Notes under the pieces: generated by a model | Database searches by the model: none | The model's input: only the letters and a program-made list of their open reading frames with translations | Told to the model about the DNA's origin: nothing | Origin: Allomuricauda sp. TMED12 | Lineage (GTDB): Bacteria > Bacteroidota > Bacteroidia > Flavobacteriales > Flavobacteriaceae | Length of the DNA: 41,600 nt | Direction of reading: 5' to 3' | NCBI GenBank assembly: GCA_002167435.2 | Contig: NHBR02000095.1 | Location: 1-41,600, forward strand | Part shown: positions 8,287-17,378 of the stretch, one piece after another | Numbering within the stretch: the first letter of the stretch is position 1 | Layout of the letters: every line of letters starts with the position of its first letter | Made by a program: the position numbers and the translations under genes

Positions 8287-9639
8287 TTATCCAAGTTCTT
8301 TTTGCAACAAATCCAATCCTTCCCTGATTATTTGTTGGTGTGGTTGTTTTGATATGCATATGAATTCCGTCAAAGAGAAATCCTCTGGAGCCACCTCATA
8401 AAGACCCAATTGTTCCATTTCGTCCAAATCTTTCACCATACAGGCCTTCAATAATTGAAGGGGGTAAATATCCATTGGAAAAACTGCTTCGTATTGACCC
8501 GTTACCACAAATGCCCTGTGTTCACCGTTGGTATTGGTGTCCAAATCATATTTCTTTTTAGGTTGCAACCAAGAGAAGGTTAAAGCTCTCGTTGTGGAGA
8601 TTTTGTTGAACACGGGTTTGTTCCATCCGAAGAATTCGTAATCATCACCCTCTGGAATAGCAGATACAGTATTATTGTAAAAACCAAGATGTCCTTCGGT
8701 ATTTGTTTTAACACCGGTAAGAACATCTCCATTGATCAACCTGAACCTATCCTCTTTAACGCCACTTGCGTACAAAAAGGTGGAAATTTCAGCTCCAATC
8801 TTGGTAGTGTAGTATTTTGGATTCTTAATAACAGAACCGGTCAAGGCCACGATTCGCTCGGCATTGAACTTACCTGTCAACAAAAGTTCACCCACCAAAA
8901 CAAGATCTTGTGGTGAAATGGTCCAAACCGTTTCACCTTTGTTAACGGGATCAATCTTATTGATTTGCGTACCCACCAAACCCGCTGGGTGTGGACCGGA
9001 AATTTTGTGCAGCTCTATTCCTTTAATATCATTGAAAGGTGACCTACTCGATTTTCCAATGCAAACATGGATTTTCCCAGGTGTAAGCTTACTGAGACCC
9101 ATTATTGCCGCTTGAATTTCCTGCTCTTTGTCCTTCAAAACATAGTCAGGGTCAGCCGCCAATGGGGCGGTGGCATAGGCCGAGACAAAAATCGCTTTCG
9201 GGGTTACGCTTGGGTCGGCGATCACATCGTAAGGTCTTTGCTTAATGAAAGGCCAACCTCCACACTGCAAAAGATAGGATTTAATGGCTTCACCATCCGC
9301 CGCATCCAAGTCCGGCACCTTATTTATAATGTAATCTTGTTCTTTATCGGCAAGAATCTTTAACGTTAAGATTTTTCTTCTTGCTCCCCTAACAATCTCC
9401 ACAAGTTCTCCACTCACTGGGGAAACGAAATGCATTTCTTCGTTGTTCTTGTTATAAAAGAGAGGCTCGCCCGCTTTTATCTCTTCCCCTTGTTTTATCA
9501 ACATTTTTGGAGTGATTCCATGGAAATCATCTAGGTTCAGGGCATACACGTTACTAGTAACGGCTTTGGAAATAGTCTGCTCTGCTGCCCCGACGAGGTT
9601 GATGTTCAACCCCTTTCTAATCCGGATGTCTTTAGACAT
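8287..9639 (-). CDS. nqrA: Na+-translocating NADH:quinone reductase subunit A
   Basis: Cytoplasmic subunit of the sodium pump, first gene of the operon. The 450-residue protein begins MSKDIRIRKGLNINLVGAA, the usual NqrA start, and has GGWPFIKQRPYD, SAYATAPLAADPDYVLKD and the KISGPHPAGLVGTQI and TISPQDLVLVG segments. The ATG at 9639 is preceded by a TATTTTTG element about 35 bases upstream. The order nqrA-B-C-D-E-F with spacings of 1 to 11 bases indicates one transcript. Confidence 0.97.
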   Translation of the reverse strand: MSKDIRIRKGLNINLVGAAEQTISKAVTSNVYALNLDDFHGITPKMLIKQGEEIKAGEPLFYNKNNEEMHFVSPVSGELVEIVRGARRKILTLKILADKEQDYIINKVPDLDAADGEAIKSYLLQCGGWPFIKQRPYDVIADPSVTPKAIFVSAYATAPLAADPDYVLKDKEQEIQAAIMGLSKLTPGKIHVCIGKSSRSPFNDIKGIELHKISGPHPAGLVGTQINKIDPVNKGETVWTISPQDLVLVGELLLTGKFNAERIVALTGSVIKNPKYYTTKIGAEISTFLYASGVKEDRFRLINGDVLTGVKTNTEGHLGFYNNTVSAIPEGDDYEFFGWNKPVFNKISTTRALTFSWLQPKKKYDLDTNTNGEHRAFVVTGQYEAVFPMDIYPLQLLKACMVKDLDEMEQLGLYEVAPEDFSLTEFICISKQPHQQIIREGLDLLQKELG

Positions 9640-9673
9640 ATTGTTGTAGACCTTTTGTTATCAAAATCGAACG

Positions 9674-9681
9674 CAAAAATA
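9674..9681 (-). promoter_or_regulatory. -7 promoter element of the nqr operon
   Basis: On the minus strand this reads TATTTTTG, matching TAnnTTTG, 34 bases upstream of the nqrA ATG. I see no good -33 TTG, so this is a moderate call. Confidence 0.45.
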
Positions 9682-9780
9682 GTACTAAAAGGATTGTTTT
9701 CATAATAATTAACCATAAAATTGGGATTATACCGAGCTTAGTTCTCTAGGCATACTTTTTGTTTAACTTTACCCAAAATA

Positions 9781-11034
9781 TTGCCCTTGATACGTTTCAC
9801 CTACATTCTGTTTCTATTTGGCTTGATATCCAGCTCGGCTTTTGGACAGGTCATGGAAGAAGTAAATCCACCCGAAAACATCAAAACAGTTGTTTTTAAA
9901 GGGCCAACAGAAGACCAATTTCCCGTAATACAGCCTGGGGAGTCAATGACTTTGGAGTTTGATGACCTAACAGCCAACGAACAGGATTACTATTATAAAA
10001 TTTTTCATTGTGATTACGACTGGACGCCCTCCCAATTGCTAAAATCCCAGTACTTGGACGGAGCGGACAACCAAAGGATTATAGATTACGAAAACAGCTA
10101 CACCACCCTACAGCCCTACTCCAATTATCGACTCACAATCCCAAACGAAAATGTTAAATTAAAGGTTACCGGCAACTATGTACTTGAAATCTACAACAGT
10201 TACGGCGACCTTCAATTTTCAAGAAGATTTGTTGTATTCCGGGATGCCGTTTCTGTTGCAGGTGCAGTAAAAAGGTCACGGGATTTCAATTTTATCAATA
10301 CTAAACAGGTGGTACAGTTTAACATTAACACGGCTTCTTTTAGGGTAGTCAACCCCAAGAAAGAAGTGAAAGTGGCCATTATCCAAAATCATCAATGGTC
10401 AACAGCACTATATAATATAAAACCCCAATTCACTATTGGAACTGAGCTCGTATACAAATACAATGATGAAACCAGCTTTTTTGGCGGAAACGAATATCTG
10501 AACTTTGACACTAAAGACCTTCGCTCTCCAACATTTGCCATATCGAATATTGAAATGAGGGATGTGTACCACCATTATTTATTTACCAATGAATATAGAT
10601 ACGATAAGGAGTACACCTACTACCCCGACATTAATGGGGATTTTGTGGTACGCACGCTTCAAGGCGAAGATGTTTCCAGGGAAGCAGAGTATTCCAAAGT
10701 CCACTTTAGCTTGCCCTATACCAACCAAATTGGATTGGATGATGTTTATGTTATAGGAAAGTTCAACAACTATGATTTGGGCGAAGAAAACAGAATGATC
10801 TTCAACGAAGAAACGGGAAAGTTTGAGGCGACCCTTATGATTAAACAGGGTTTCTACAACTATAAATATGTTGTACAAAGGGAAGATGGAACCATTGAGC
10901 CCAACCTTGTTAGCGGTAATTTCCACTTTACAGAGAACAACTACCTCATTTTGGTTTATTATCGTGATTTTGGAGACATGTATGATAGTATAATTGGTAT
11001 AGGCTCTGTAAATTCAAGAAATATCAGCAATTAA
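9781..11034 (+). CDS. type IX secretion system plug protein (DUF5103 family)
   Basis: A 417-residue secreted protein of the DUF5103/T9SS_plug family. In Flavobacterium johnsoniae the plug protein closes the periplasmic side of the SprA translocon when no substrate is present. The signal peptide is residues 1-23, ending SSAFGQ. The mature part begins with the family's EEVNPPENIKTVVFKG, contains the CDYDWTPSQLLKSQYLDG segment and ends with GNFHFTENNYLILVYYRDFG. The start is TTG at 9781; the next in-frame ATG would delete the signal peptide. A near-consensus TAACTTTA lies at 9764-9771. The two genes downstream follow within 30 bases and may be co-transcribed. Confidence 0.9.
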   Translation: MPLIRFTYILFLFGLISSSAFGQVMEEVNPPENIKTVVFKGPTEDQFPVIQPGESMTLEFDDLTANEQDYYYKIFHCDYDWTPSQLLKSQYLDGADNQRIIDYENSYTTLQPYSNYRLTIPNENVKLKVTGNYVLEIYNSYGDLQFSRRFVVFRDAVSVAGAVKRSRDFNFINTKQVVQFNINTASFRVVNPKKEVKVAIIQNHQWSTALYNIKPQFTIGTELVYKYNDETSFFGGNEYLNFDTKDLRSPTFAISNIEMRDVYHHYLFTNEYRYDKEYTYYPDINGDFVVRTLQGEDVSREAEYSKVHFSLPYTNQIGLDDVYVIGKFNNYDLGEENRMIFNEETGKFEATLMIKQGFYNYKYVVQREDGTIEPNLVSGNFHFTENNYLILVYYRDFGDMYDSIIGIGSVNSRNISN

Positions 11035-11064
11035 TTATCTTTAGACCCAAATCCTGAGAACGGT

Positions 11065-12318
11065 ATGGGGAAAAAAGATGGTTTGATCACGAAAGGTCGC
11101 TACGAACTTAAGTTCAGAGGTGTTAAATGCCTAAACTGTGGACACCCGTTGGACATTAGCGATAAGTATTGTCCAAACTGCTCACAGGCCAACAGCACCA
11201 AAAAACTGACGCTTAAGGATTTTTTTGATGAGTTCTTCTCCAGCCTCATCAATTACGACTCCAAGCTCTTGACAACACTTTACGCCCTATTATTGAGGCC
11301 CGGAAGAATAACCAAGGATTATGTAAACGGCAAAAGAGTTACCTACACCAATCCATTCCGTTTTTTATTGAGCTTGGCTTTCCTTTATTTCTTAATGTTC
11401 ACTTACAATAACCGCTTTTCTAATTTAGATGAAGCCGCCAAAAATTTTGACGGCACCATTATGAATGGCCCCATTAGTTTTGATTTGGATTCTGGGAATT
11501 TGGAAGTGGATAGTGTTGCCCTGGAAAAACAATCTGAAAAAGCCATTAAAACTCTGGATTCCCTAAAAAATGTGAATCCCGACATTATGGCCGGTTTAAA
11601 AAAGTTTGATTCCATTAAAACCGATGATCCAGAGATGTCCTCGCAATTGAATTATTTGGATTCTTTGGGAGTTTTTATGCAAGGAGTGTCTGAAAAGAAA
11701 AAACAAAAAGATTCTTTTATGGATACCGACCCTGCCGGCTATTTCAAATCCCTTGAAAAAAAGTCAGGCATGGATGCTTTTACGAAAAAAGCAGAGTTTT
11801 TTGGGCTCTATATAAAAAAGGATACGCTTTACAATTTTGAACAGGCCATGACCAACTACAATATTGAGGAGACCACGACCAACAAAATGGCCTTCAACTT
11901 TTCGAACAGTATTTGGAAGGTCATGAGTCAACCCGGAACATGGATCAACGACACCATATCCAAACTGCCCTTCATCATATTTTTCTTTTTACCAGTGTTC
12001 ACGGTGTTTATTTCGTTGGTTTACATCAGAAATAATTATACCTACACCGATCATCTTATTTTTAGCTTTCACAATCAATCACTCTTGTTTATCTTGCTCA
12101 TCCTTAGCCTAACATTGGATACCATATTCGATATTAACAGCTCTGGAATCTTTCTGCTCATTTTCGGCTTCTACCTCTATAAGGCGATGCGAAAGTTTTA
12201 TGGACAAGGAAGATTTAAAACTATTGTGAAATACATCTTTCTGAACACTATATTTATGATTTTGGCCTTTCTCACGATCATAGTTACGTTTACAGGAAGT
12301 GTCTTTACCTATAATTGA
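11065..12318 (+). CDS. DUF3667 zinc-ribbon membrane protein
   Basis: A 417-residue protein of unknown function in the DUF3667 family. It opens with a zinc ribbon, CLNCGHPLDISDKYCPNC (residues about 21-38), followed by the family block of LTLKDFFDEFFSSLINYDSKL and RPGRITKDYVNGKR, then a hydrophobic segment (FRFLLSLAFLYFLMF). A long polar middle section, rich in Lys, Asp and Ser, separates this from at least three C-terminal membrane helices. The layout suggests a cytoplasmic zinc ribbon attached to a membrane protein with a large loop. It lies between the plug gene and apaG on one strand. Confidence 0.85.
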   Translation: MGKKDGLITKGRYELKFRGVKCLNCGHPLDISDKYCPNCSQANSTKKLTLKDFFDEFFSSLINYDSKLLTTLYALLLRPGRITKDYVNGKRVTYTNPFRFLLSLAFLYFLMFTYNNRFSNLDEAAKNFDGTIMNGPISFDLDSGNLEVDSVALEKQSEKAIKTLDSLKNVNPDIMAGLKKFDSIKTDDPEMSSQLNYLDSLGVFMQGVSEKKKQKDSFMDTDPAGYFKSLEKKSGMDAFTKKAEFFGLYIKKDTLYNFEQAMTNYNIEETTTNKMAFNFSNSIWKVMSQPGTWINDTISKLPFIIFFFLPVFTVFISLVYIRNNYTYTDHLIFSFHNQSLLFILLILSLTLDTIFDINSSGIFLLIFGFYLYKAMRKFYGQGRFKTIVKYIFLNTIFMILAFLTIIVTFTGSVFTYN

Positions 12319-12319
12319 T

Positions 12320-12706
12320 ATGTTTACACAGGTAACTAAAGGAATAAAAGTATCGGTTAGCACTTCTTTTGAAGGCACATTCTTCAAAAACTACAAGGTG
12401 CATTACGCATTCGGCTATACCATAACCATCGAGAACCTTAGTAAGGATACCGTACAGCTCACAGCAAGGCATTGGGATGTATTTGATGCCCTCAAAGAAA
12501 TGGAGACCGTTGATGGAGAAGGGGTGATTGGTAGAAAGCCAGTGATAAAACCCGGTGAATCGCACACCTATAGTTCCGGATCCTTATTAGCTTCACCTGT
12601 AGGCGCTATGCGTGGACATTATCACATGGTCAACTTCACCAACGCAGAAGAGTTTCAGGTTGAAATCCCAACATTTAAGTTTGCGGCTCCCTTCGCCATA
12701 AACTAA
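12320..12706 (+). CDS. apaG: ApaG domain protein
   Basis: A 128-residue FN3-like beta-sandwich protein. In enterobacteria ApaG is linked to Co2+/Mg2+ resistance and diadenosine tetraphosphate turnover, but its biochemical role is unsettled. Family motifs seen are HYAFGYTITIENLS, VQLTARHWDV, GEGVIGRKPVIKPGESHTYSSG and the MRGHYHM segment near the C-terminus. The ATG at 12320 is 1 base after the DUF3667 stop codon, which suggests translational coupling; an upstream in-frame GTG would overlap the previous gene. Confidence 0.95.
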   Translation: MFTQVTKGIKVSVSTSFEGTFFKNYKVHYAFGYTITIENLSKDTVQLTARHWDVFDALKEMETVDGEGVIGRKPVIKPGESHTYSSGSLLASPVGAMRGHYHMVNFTNAEEFQVEIPTFKFAAPFAIN

Positions 12707-12739
12707 CCCGCACCATTTTATATTCGTTATAGGTTTCAC

Positions 12740-12747
12740 TACCTTTG
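12740..12747 (+). promoter_or_regulatory. -7 promoter element of pruA
   Basis: TACCTTTG matches TAnnTTTG and lies 30 bases upstream of the pruA ATG at 12778, in the 71-base gap after apaG. Confidence 0.5.
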
Positions 12748-12777
12748 ATAGAATTGTTAATCTTTAAAAATATTTCT

Positions 12778-14406
12778 ATGGGAAAAGGATTTTTTCAAGT
12801 TCCGACCGCATACAACGAACCTGTTCTGAGCTATGCTCCGGGTTCTCCAGAACGAGAAGAAGTACTAAAACAATATAAAGCGTTTTACAACGATAAAGTG
12901 GATGTACCACTTTATATTGGAAGCGAAGAGATAAAAACGGGCAACACCAAGCCCATGTCTCCCCCACACGACCACAAGCACATTGTGGGGCATTACCATT
13001 TGGCAGAAAAAGAACATGTGGAAAAAGCCATTTCCAATGGTTTGGAAGCAAGGGATGCTTGGGCCAATTTAACTTGGGAACAACGTGCCGCCATTTTCTT
13101 GAAAGCTGCTGAGCTCATTGCAGGGCCTTACCGTGCCAAGATGAACGCTGCGACCATGATCGCGCAATCCAAGAACATTTACCAAGCCGAGATTGATTCA
13201 GCCTGTGAGATTATAGACTTTCTGCGATTCAATGTAGAGTATATGTCGCAAATATATGGAGAACAACCAGAATCATCGGAAGGTGTTTGGAACCGTGTGG
13301 AGTATCGTCCACTGGAAGGTTTTGTTTATGCCATTACCCCATTCAACTTTACCGCCATTGCAGGGAACCTTCCCGCAAGTGCTGCAATGATGGGGAACGT
13401 TGTGGTTTGGAAACCAAGTGACAGCCAAGTGTATTCCGCTAAGGTTATTGTGGACGTTTTCAAGGAAGCTGGACTTCCCGATGGTGTTATCAATGTAGTA
13501 TATGGTGACCCGGTAATGATTTCGGACACTGTTTTATCAAGTCCTGATTTCTCTGGAATCCATTTCACAGGTTCCACCGATGTATTCAAATCACTTTGGA
13601 AACAAATCGGAAACAATATCCATAACTACAAAACATATCCGCGAATTGTAGGCGAAACTGGTGGTAAGGACTTTATCATTGCGCACCCGACCGCTAAACC
13701 TCAGCAAGTAGCGACTGCAATCAGCCGTGGTGCCTTTGAGTTCCAAGGACAAAAATGTAGTGCTGCATCCAGGGTTTATCTACCTAAATCATCAGCAGAT
13801 GAAATTTTGGAACTGGTAAAAAAAGACATTGCCTCTTTCAACAAACCTGGCTCTCCGGAGGACATGAGCAATTTCATCAACGCAGTAATTCATGAAGGTG
13901 CTTTTGATAAATTGGCCAAGTATATTGACCAAGCAAAGGCAGATGATAACGCCGAAGTGATCGCTGGAGGCAATTACGATAAATCCAAAGGTTATTTTAT
14001 TGAACCTACGGTGATATTGACCACCGATCCACAGTACAAGACCATGTACACTGAACTTTTTGGCCCTGTGGTCACAATTTATGTGTACGAGGACAAAGAT
14101 TGGAGTGAAACGTTGAAGTTAGTGGACAGCACATCCGAATACGGTTTGACCGGAGCTGTGCTTTCGAGTGACCGCTACTCTATAGATGAAGCCACAAAGA
14201 CGTTACAAAACTGTGCAGGTAACTTCTATATCAACGACAAGCCCACGGGAGCTGTTGTGGGACAACAACCCTTTGGTGGTGCCAGGGCATCGGGCACCAA
14301 CGATAAAGCAGGTTCCATGCAAAACCTCTTGCGCTGGGTTTCCCCAAGATTAATCAAGGAAACTTTTGTGACTCCTGAAGATTATAGATATCCATTTTTG
14401 GGATAA
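12778..14406 (+). CDS. pruA: L-glutamate gamma-semialdehyde dehydrogenase
   Basis: Oxidises glutamate-5-semialdehyde (pyrroline-5-carboxylate) to glutamate with NAD+, the second step of proline degradation. The 542-residue product is a stand-alone enzyme without a proline dehydrogenase domain. Catalytic residues are E293 (VGETGGKDF) and C327 (FQGQKCSAASR); the NAD-binding WKPSDS and FTGST segments and the C-terminal PFGGARASGTNDKAG are present. I chose the ATG at 12778, which begins MGKGFFQVPTAYNEP as in relatives, rather than an earlier in-frame codon at 12745 that overlaps the promoter element. A strong terminator follows. Confidence 0.97.
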   Translation: MGKGFFQVPTAYNEPVLSYAPGSPEREEVLKQYKAFYNDKVDVPLYIGSEEIKTGNTKPMSPPHDHKHIVGHYHLAEKEHVEKAISNGLEARDAWANLTWEQRAAIFLKAAELIAGPYRAKMNAATMIAQSKNIYQAEIDSACEIIDFLRFNVEYMSQIYGEQPESSEGVWNRVEYRPLEGFVYAITPFNFTAIAGNLPASAAMMGNVVVWKPSDSQVYSAKVIVDVFKEAGLPDGVINVVYGDPVMISDTVLSSPDFSGIHFTGSTDVFKSLWKQIGNNIHNYKTYPRIVGETGGKDFIIAHPTAKPQQVATAISRGAFEFQGQKCSAASRVYLPKSSADEILELVKKDIASFNKPGSPEDMSNFINAVIHEGAFDKLAKYIDQAKADDNAEVIAGGNYDKSKGYFIEPTVILTTDPQYKTMYTELFGPVVTIYVYEDKDWSETLKLVDSTSEYGLTGAVLSSDRYSIDEATKTLQNCAGNFYINDKPTGAVVGQQPFGGARASGTNDKAGSMQNLLRWVSPRLIKETFVTPEDYRYPFLG

Positions 14407-14425
14407 GACCAAAAACACCTAATTT

Positions 14426-14458
14426 AAAGGCCATCATTATATAATGATGGCCTTTTTA
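14426..14458 (+). terminator. terminator of pruA
   Basis: Perfect 14-bp inverted repeat, AAAGGCCATCATTA (14426-14439) and TAATGATGGCCTTT (14442-14455), with a two-base spacer, followed by a short T-rich stretch. Confidence 0.85.
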
Positions 14459-14479
14459 TTTAATAAAACCCATGTAAAC

Positions 14480-15244
14480 ATGCCCAGACCATATATTTTA
14501 GCAGAGACCAATTGGAAACACCTAAAAGATGAATCTTTTGACCTGGCAGTTTTGCCCTGGGGTGCCACAGAAGCACATAATTACCACCTCCCCTATGCCA
14601 CCGATGTTATTGAAGGCACTTACATAGCGGAAGAATCAGCCAGAATAGCTTGGGAACAAGGAAGCAAGGTTATTGTACTCCCTACTATCCCATTCGGGGT
14701 CAATACAGGTCAATCTGATATTTATTTGGACATGAACCTGAACCCAAGCACCCAATTTGCCATTTTAAAAGACATCCTTACGGTATTGAACCGCCAAGGA
14801 GTACATAAATTTATGATTCTAAATAGTCATGGAGGAAACAATTGGAAGGCGATTATCAGGGAATTAGGACTCCTTTTCCCTGACATGTTCCTCTGTGTTA
14901 CCAATTGGTTTAAACTTAGTAGTGAATCGGGAATTTTCGATGTTCCGGGCGACCATGCCGATGAAATGGAAACAAGCCTTATTCTTCACCTAAGCCCTGA
15001 ATTGGTATTGCCCAAAGATGAATGGGGCCACGGCATCGAACTAAAAAACAAAATGAAAGCCTTTTCCGAAGGATGGGCCTGGTCGGAGCGACCTTGGTCC
15101 AAAATAAGCAAGGACACGGGAGTTGGTGACCCAGGCAATGCCACAAAGGAAAAAGGCGAAGTGTTTTTTAATCTCGTTTGCGCCAAAATGGGCCAACTAT
15201 TTGTAGATATTGCTAAAGCCGATATCAGCAACCTATACCAATAG
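14480..15244 (+). CDS. creatininase-family metal-dependent amidohydrolase
   Basis: A 254-residue member of the creatininase/creatinine amidohydrolase fold family. Metal-ligand motifs are GATEAHNYHLPYATD near residues 28-42 (E31, H33, D42) and ILNSHGGNN further on; DHADEMETS supplies the last acidic ligand. The family includes creatininase and enzymes of riboflavin, F420 and cofactor pathways, so the substrate cannot be assigned. I chose the ATG at 14480, after the pruA terminator; an earlier in-frame ATG at 14444 lies within the terminator hairpin and is unlikely to be used. Confidence 0.88.
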   Translation: MPRPYILAETNWKHLKDESFDLAVLPWGATEAHNYHLPYATDVIEGTYIAEESARIAWEQGSKVIVLPTIPFGVNTGQSDIYLDMNLNPSTQFAILKDILTVLNRQGVHKFMILNSHGGNNWKAIIRELGLLFPDMFLCVTNWFKLSSESGIFDVPGDHADEMETSLILHLSPELVLPKDEWGHGIELKNKMKAFSEGWAWSERPWSKISKDTGVGDPGNATKEKGEVFFNLVCAKMGQLFVDIAKADISNLYQ

Positions 15245-15338
15245 GACATATATACCAGTATATCAACATTTTAATCATACTAAAAACAATTCAAAAGGGA
15301 TTTTTGCACAATTTATATGTAAATTTAACGTTAACTAA

Positions 15339-15369
15339 TTGTAAAATAAATGTAATTAAACTAAATTTA
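15339..15369 (+). promoter_or_regulatory. putative promoter of the small ORF at 15390
   Basis: TTG at 15339-15341, a 20-base spacer, then TAAATTTA at 15362-15369, one mismatch from TAnnTTTG. The spacing fits Bacteroidota promoters. The ATG at 15390 follows 20 bases later. Confidence 0.35.
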
Positions 15370-15389
15370 CATCACTAAATCAATTAGTT

Positions 15390-15512
15390 ATGATAGCTAG
15401 AATCCATGCATGGGGGAGATTAATGATTAAAAAATATCAGCAATTATGGCAGTCTGCCAAGGATTATGCCAGAAAATGTCGATTGGTGTATAAACGAATG
15501 TACAGTATATAA
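15390..15512 (+). CDS. candidate small basic protein, 40 residues, function unknown
   Basis: A 40-codon ORF from ATG 15390 to TAA 15512, in a 268-base gap that otherwise holds no gene. The product is strongly basic: about eleven Arg or Lys against one Asp. It contains several Trp and Tyr and one Cys, with middle residues KKYQQLWQSAKDYARK. It has a promoter-like sequence at the right distance, and its stop codon directly abuts the rsmG stop on the other strand, a packing seen for other convergent gene pairs here. An internal ATG at 15423, preceded by GGGGGAG, would give a 29-residue version. I recognise no family. Confidence 0.4.
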   Translation: MIARIHAWGRLMIKKYQQLWQSAKDYARKCRLVYKRMYSI

Positions 15513-16148
15513 TCAGCCTTTAAACTTCTGAGGTAAGTACACCACTTTTTTGGTCTCAAAGAAATCCTCTTCAAAATACTCATTCAAATCAAAGACCTGA
15601 ACGGTTTCATACCCTTCCAGTTCTTCTGAAAGGTCTCCACCTTTAAGGTAAAGTATGCCATTTTTGCGTTGATGCGCAGAATCTTTTTTAATTTTTCCTT
15701 TGGTCCAGTGCACAAAAGTGGGCATAGCTGCCACAGCCCTACTTACAATAAAATCAAATTGCCCGGGAATATCTTCAACCCTTGAATGATGGGTTTGTAC
15801 GTTTTCCAGCCCAAGGCCTTTCACGACCTCGTCCACAACTTTTATTTTCTTGCCAATGGCATCAACAAGAGTAAATTTTACGTTTGGAAATAAAATGGCC
15901 AACGGAATCCCGGGAAATCCACCCCCAGTACCAACATCCAAAATATCCGCTCCTTCATTAAAAATTTGAATTTTGGCAATCCCCAGAGAATGAAGCACAT
16001 GCCTTAGATATAATTCATCAATATCCTTTCTGGAGACCACATTTATTTTTTGGTTCCAATCCTGGTACAACGTCTCCAATTTGGAAAACTGCTCCTTTTG
16101 TTCCTCGTTGAGCGTCGTAAAATATTTGAAAATTAGCTCAGCTTTCAT
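15513..16148 (-). CDS. rsmG: 16S rRNA (guanine-527 N7) methyltransferase
   Basis: Methylates G527 of 16S rRNA using SAM; loss gives low-level streptomycin resistance in several bacteria. The 211-residue product has the family block NQKINVVSRKDIDELYLRHVLHS in pieces from about residue 32. The SAM motif DVGTGGGFPG is at 71-80, and the catalytic-face segment is FIVSRAVAAMP. The ATG at 16148 gives a normal-length protein. It converges with the small ORF and with the creatininase gene. Confidence 0.96.
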   Translation of the reverse strand: MKAELIFKYFTTLNEEQKEQFSKLETLYQDWNQKINVVSRKDIDELYLRHVLHSLGIAKIQIFNEGADILDVGTGGGFPGIPLAILFPNVKFTLVDAIGKKIKVVDEVVKGLGLENVQTHHSRVEDIPGQFDFIVSRAVAAMPTFVHWTKGKIKKDSAHQRKNGILYLKGGDLSEELEGYETVQVFDLNEYFEEDFFETKKVVYLPQKFKG

Positions 16149-16239
16149 ATCTTGACCCTTAATTTTAGCAAAGCTAATACTTTTAATAACCTTAACACCG
16201 TTCTAACAAAACTAGCTAACTGTAAAGAAGCATTTTAGT

Positions 16240-16247
16240 TACCTTTG
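16240..16247 (+). promoter_or_regulatory. -7 promoter element of the desaturase gene
   Basis: TACCTTTG matches TAnnTTTG and ends 14 bases before the ATG at 16262. The gap separates divergent rsmG and desaturase genes. Confidence 0.5.
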
Positions 16248-16261
16248 TAAAAACTTTTTTT

Positions 16262-17365
16262 ATGGATAAGAATACCGTCCGGTTTTCAAGAAAAGATTCC
16301 ACACAATTTTTCAGGACACTGAACAAAAGAGTGAACGAATACTTTAAAGACAATAACCTCAAGAAAACTGGGAACTGGAAACTTCACTTTAAGACTATAG
16401 TGATGTTTGCCATTTTTTTGACCCCCTATTTTTTAATATTAACCTTAAACTTGCCTTTCTGGGGCTATCTGCTACTTTCCATTACTATGGGCGTTGGGAT
16501 GGCTGGCGTTGGAATGAACGTGATGCATGATGGCAATCATGGCGCCTATTCCAACAAAAAATGGGTAAATAAACTCATGGGAAGCAGTATCTATATCTTG
16601 GCAGGAAATGTATACAACTGGCAAGTTCAGCACAATGTACTGCACCATACCTATACCAATATCCACGAGCATGATGAGGATATGGAGGCTGGAAGGGTTC
16701 TTCGATTCTCAAAGCACGCCGAGTGGAGGAAACATCACAAATTCCAACACTACTATTCCATTCTGCTATATGGGCTGCTCACTTTTAATTGGGCGATCAC
16801 TACAGATTTCCAGCAAATGTACCGATACATGAAAAGGAAGTTGAGCTATGGGAAACTACCAAATCCAGTAATCAACTGGAGTACATTGGTGATAACAAAA
16901 GTAATCTACATAACCATTTGGATTGTACTTCCTTTAATTTTTGTTGATATAGCTTGGTGGCAAGTTCTCTTAGGATTTTTTATTATGCATTATGTTGCCG
17001 GAGTAATCCTTAGCGTAGTTTTCCAATTGGCCCACATTGTGGACCATGCCGATACACCTCTACCTGATGAAGAAGGCAACATGAAAAATACTTGGGCCAT
17101 TCACCAATTATTCACCACAGTAAATTTTGGCACCAAAAACAGACTGGTTAACTGGTTTACAGGCGGATTGAACCATCAAGTGGAGCATCACATCTTCCCA
17201 AACATCAGTCATGTACATTACACAAATATTTCTAAAATTGTGAAACAGACTGCAAGGGAGTTCAATTTACCTTATCACGAATATAAAACTACCAGAAAAG
17301 CTATAATTTCGCACTTCAAACACTTAAAGGAGCTAGGTAAAAAACCTAATCTTCAGTATCAGTAA
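16262..17365 (+). CDS. fatty acid (acyl-CoA) desaturase
   Basis: Membrane di-iron desaturase introducing double bonds into acyl chains. The 367-residue protein has the three histidine boxes: HDGNH (89-93), HNVLHH (124-129) and HQVEHH (305-310). Hydrophobic pairs of helices lie before box 1 (about 46-88) and between boxes 2 and 3. The third box begins HQ, as in the COG3239 group that includes front-end desaturases and mycobacterial DesA3-type enzymes. There is no fused cytochrome b5 domain, so regiospecificity cannot be inferred. The aminotransferase gene follows after 13 bases. Confidence 0.93.
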   Translation: MDKNTVRFSRKDSTQFFRTLNKRVNEYFKDNNLKKTGNWKLHFKTIVMFAIFLTPYFLILTLNLPFWGYLLLSITMGVGMAGVGMNVMHDGNHGAYSNKKWVNKLMGSSIYILAGNVYNWQVQHNVLHHTYTNIHEHDEDMEAGRVLRFSKHAEWRKHHKFQHYYSILLYGLLTFNWAITTDFQQMYRYMKRKLSYGKLPNPVINWSTLVITKVIYITIWIVLPLIFVDIAWWQVLLGFFIMHYVAGVILSVVFQLAHIVDHADTPLPDEEGNMKNTWAIHQLFTTVNFGTKNRLVNWFTGGLNHQVEHHIFPNISHVHYTNISKIVKQTAREFNLPYHEYKTTRKAIISHFKHLKELGKKPNLQYQ

Positions 17366-17378
17366 AAAAGAAGTATCA

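Noticed and set aside
14444..14479. Upstream in-frame ATG that would extend the creatininase-family protein by 12 residues.
   Set aside because: The codons overlap the perfect pruA terminator hairpin (14426-14455); the ATG at 14480 gives the family's normal N-terminus.
15325..15334. Palindrome TTAACGTTAA in the gap before the small ORF, considered as a binding site.
   Set aside because: A 10-base AT-rich palindrome with no second copy in the gap; not enough to call an operator.
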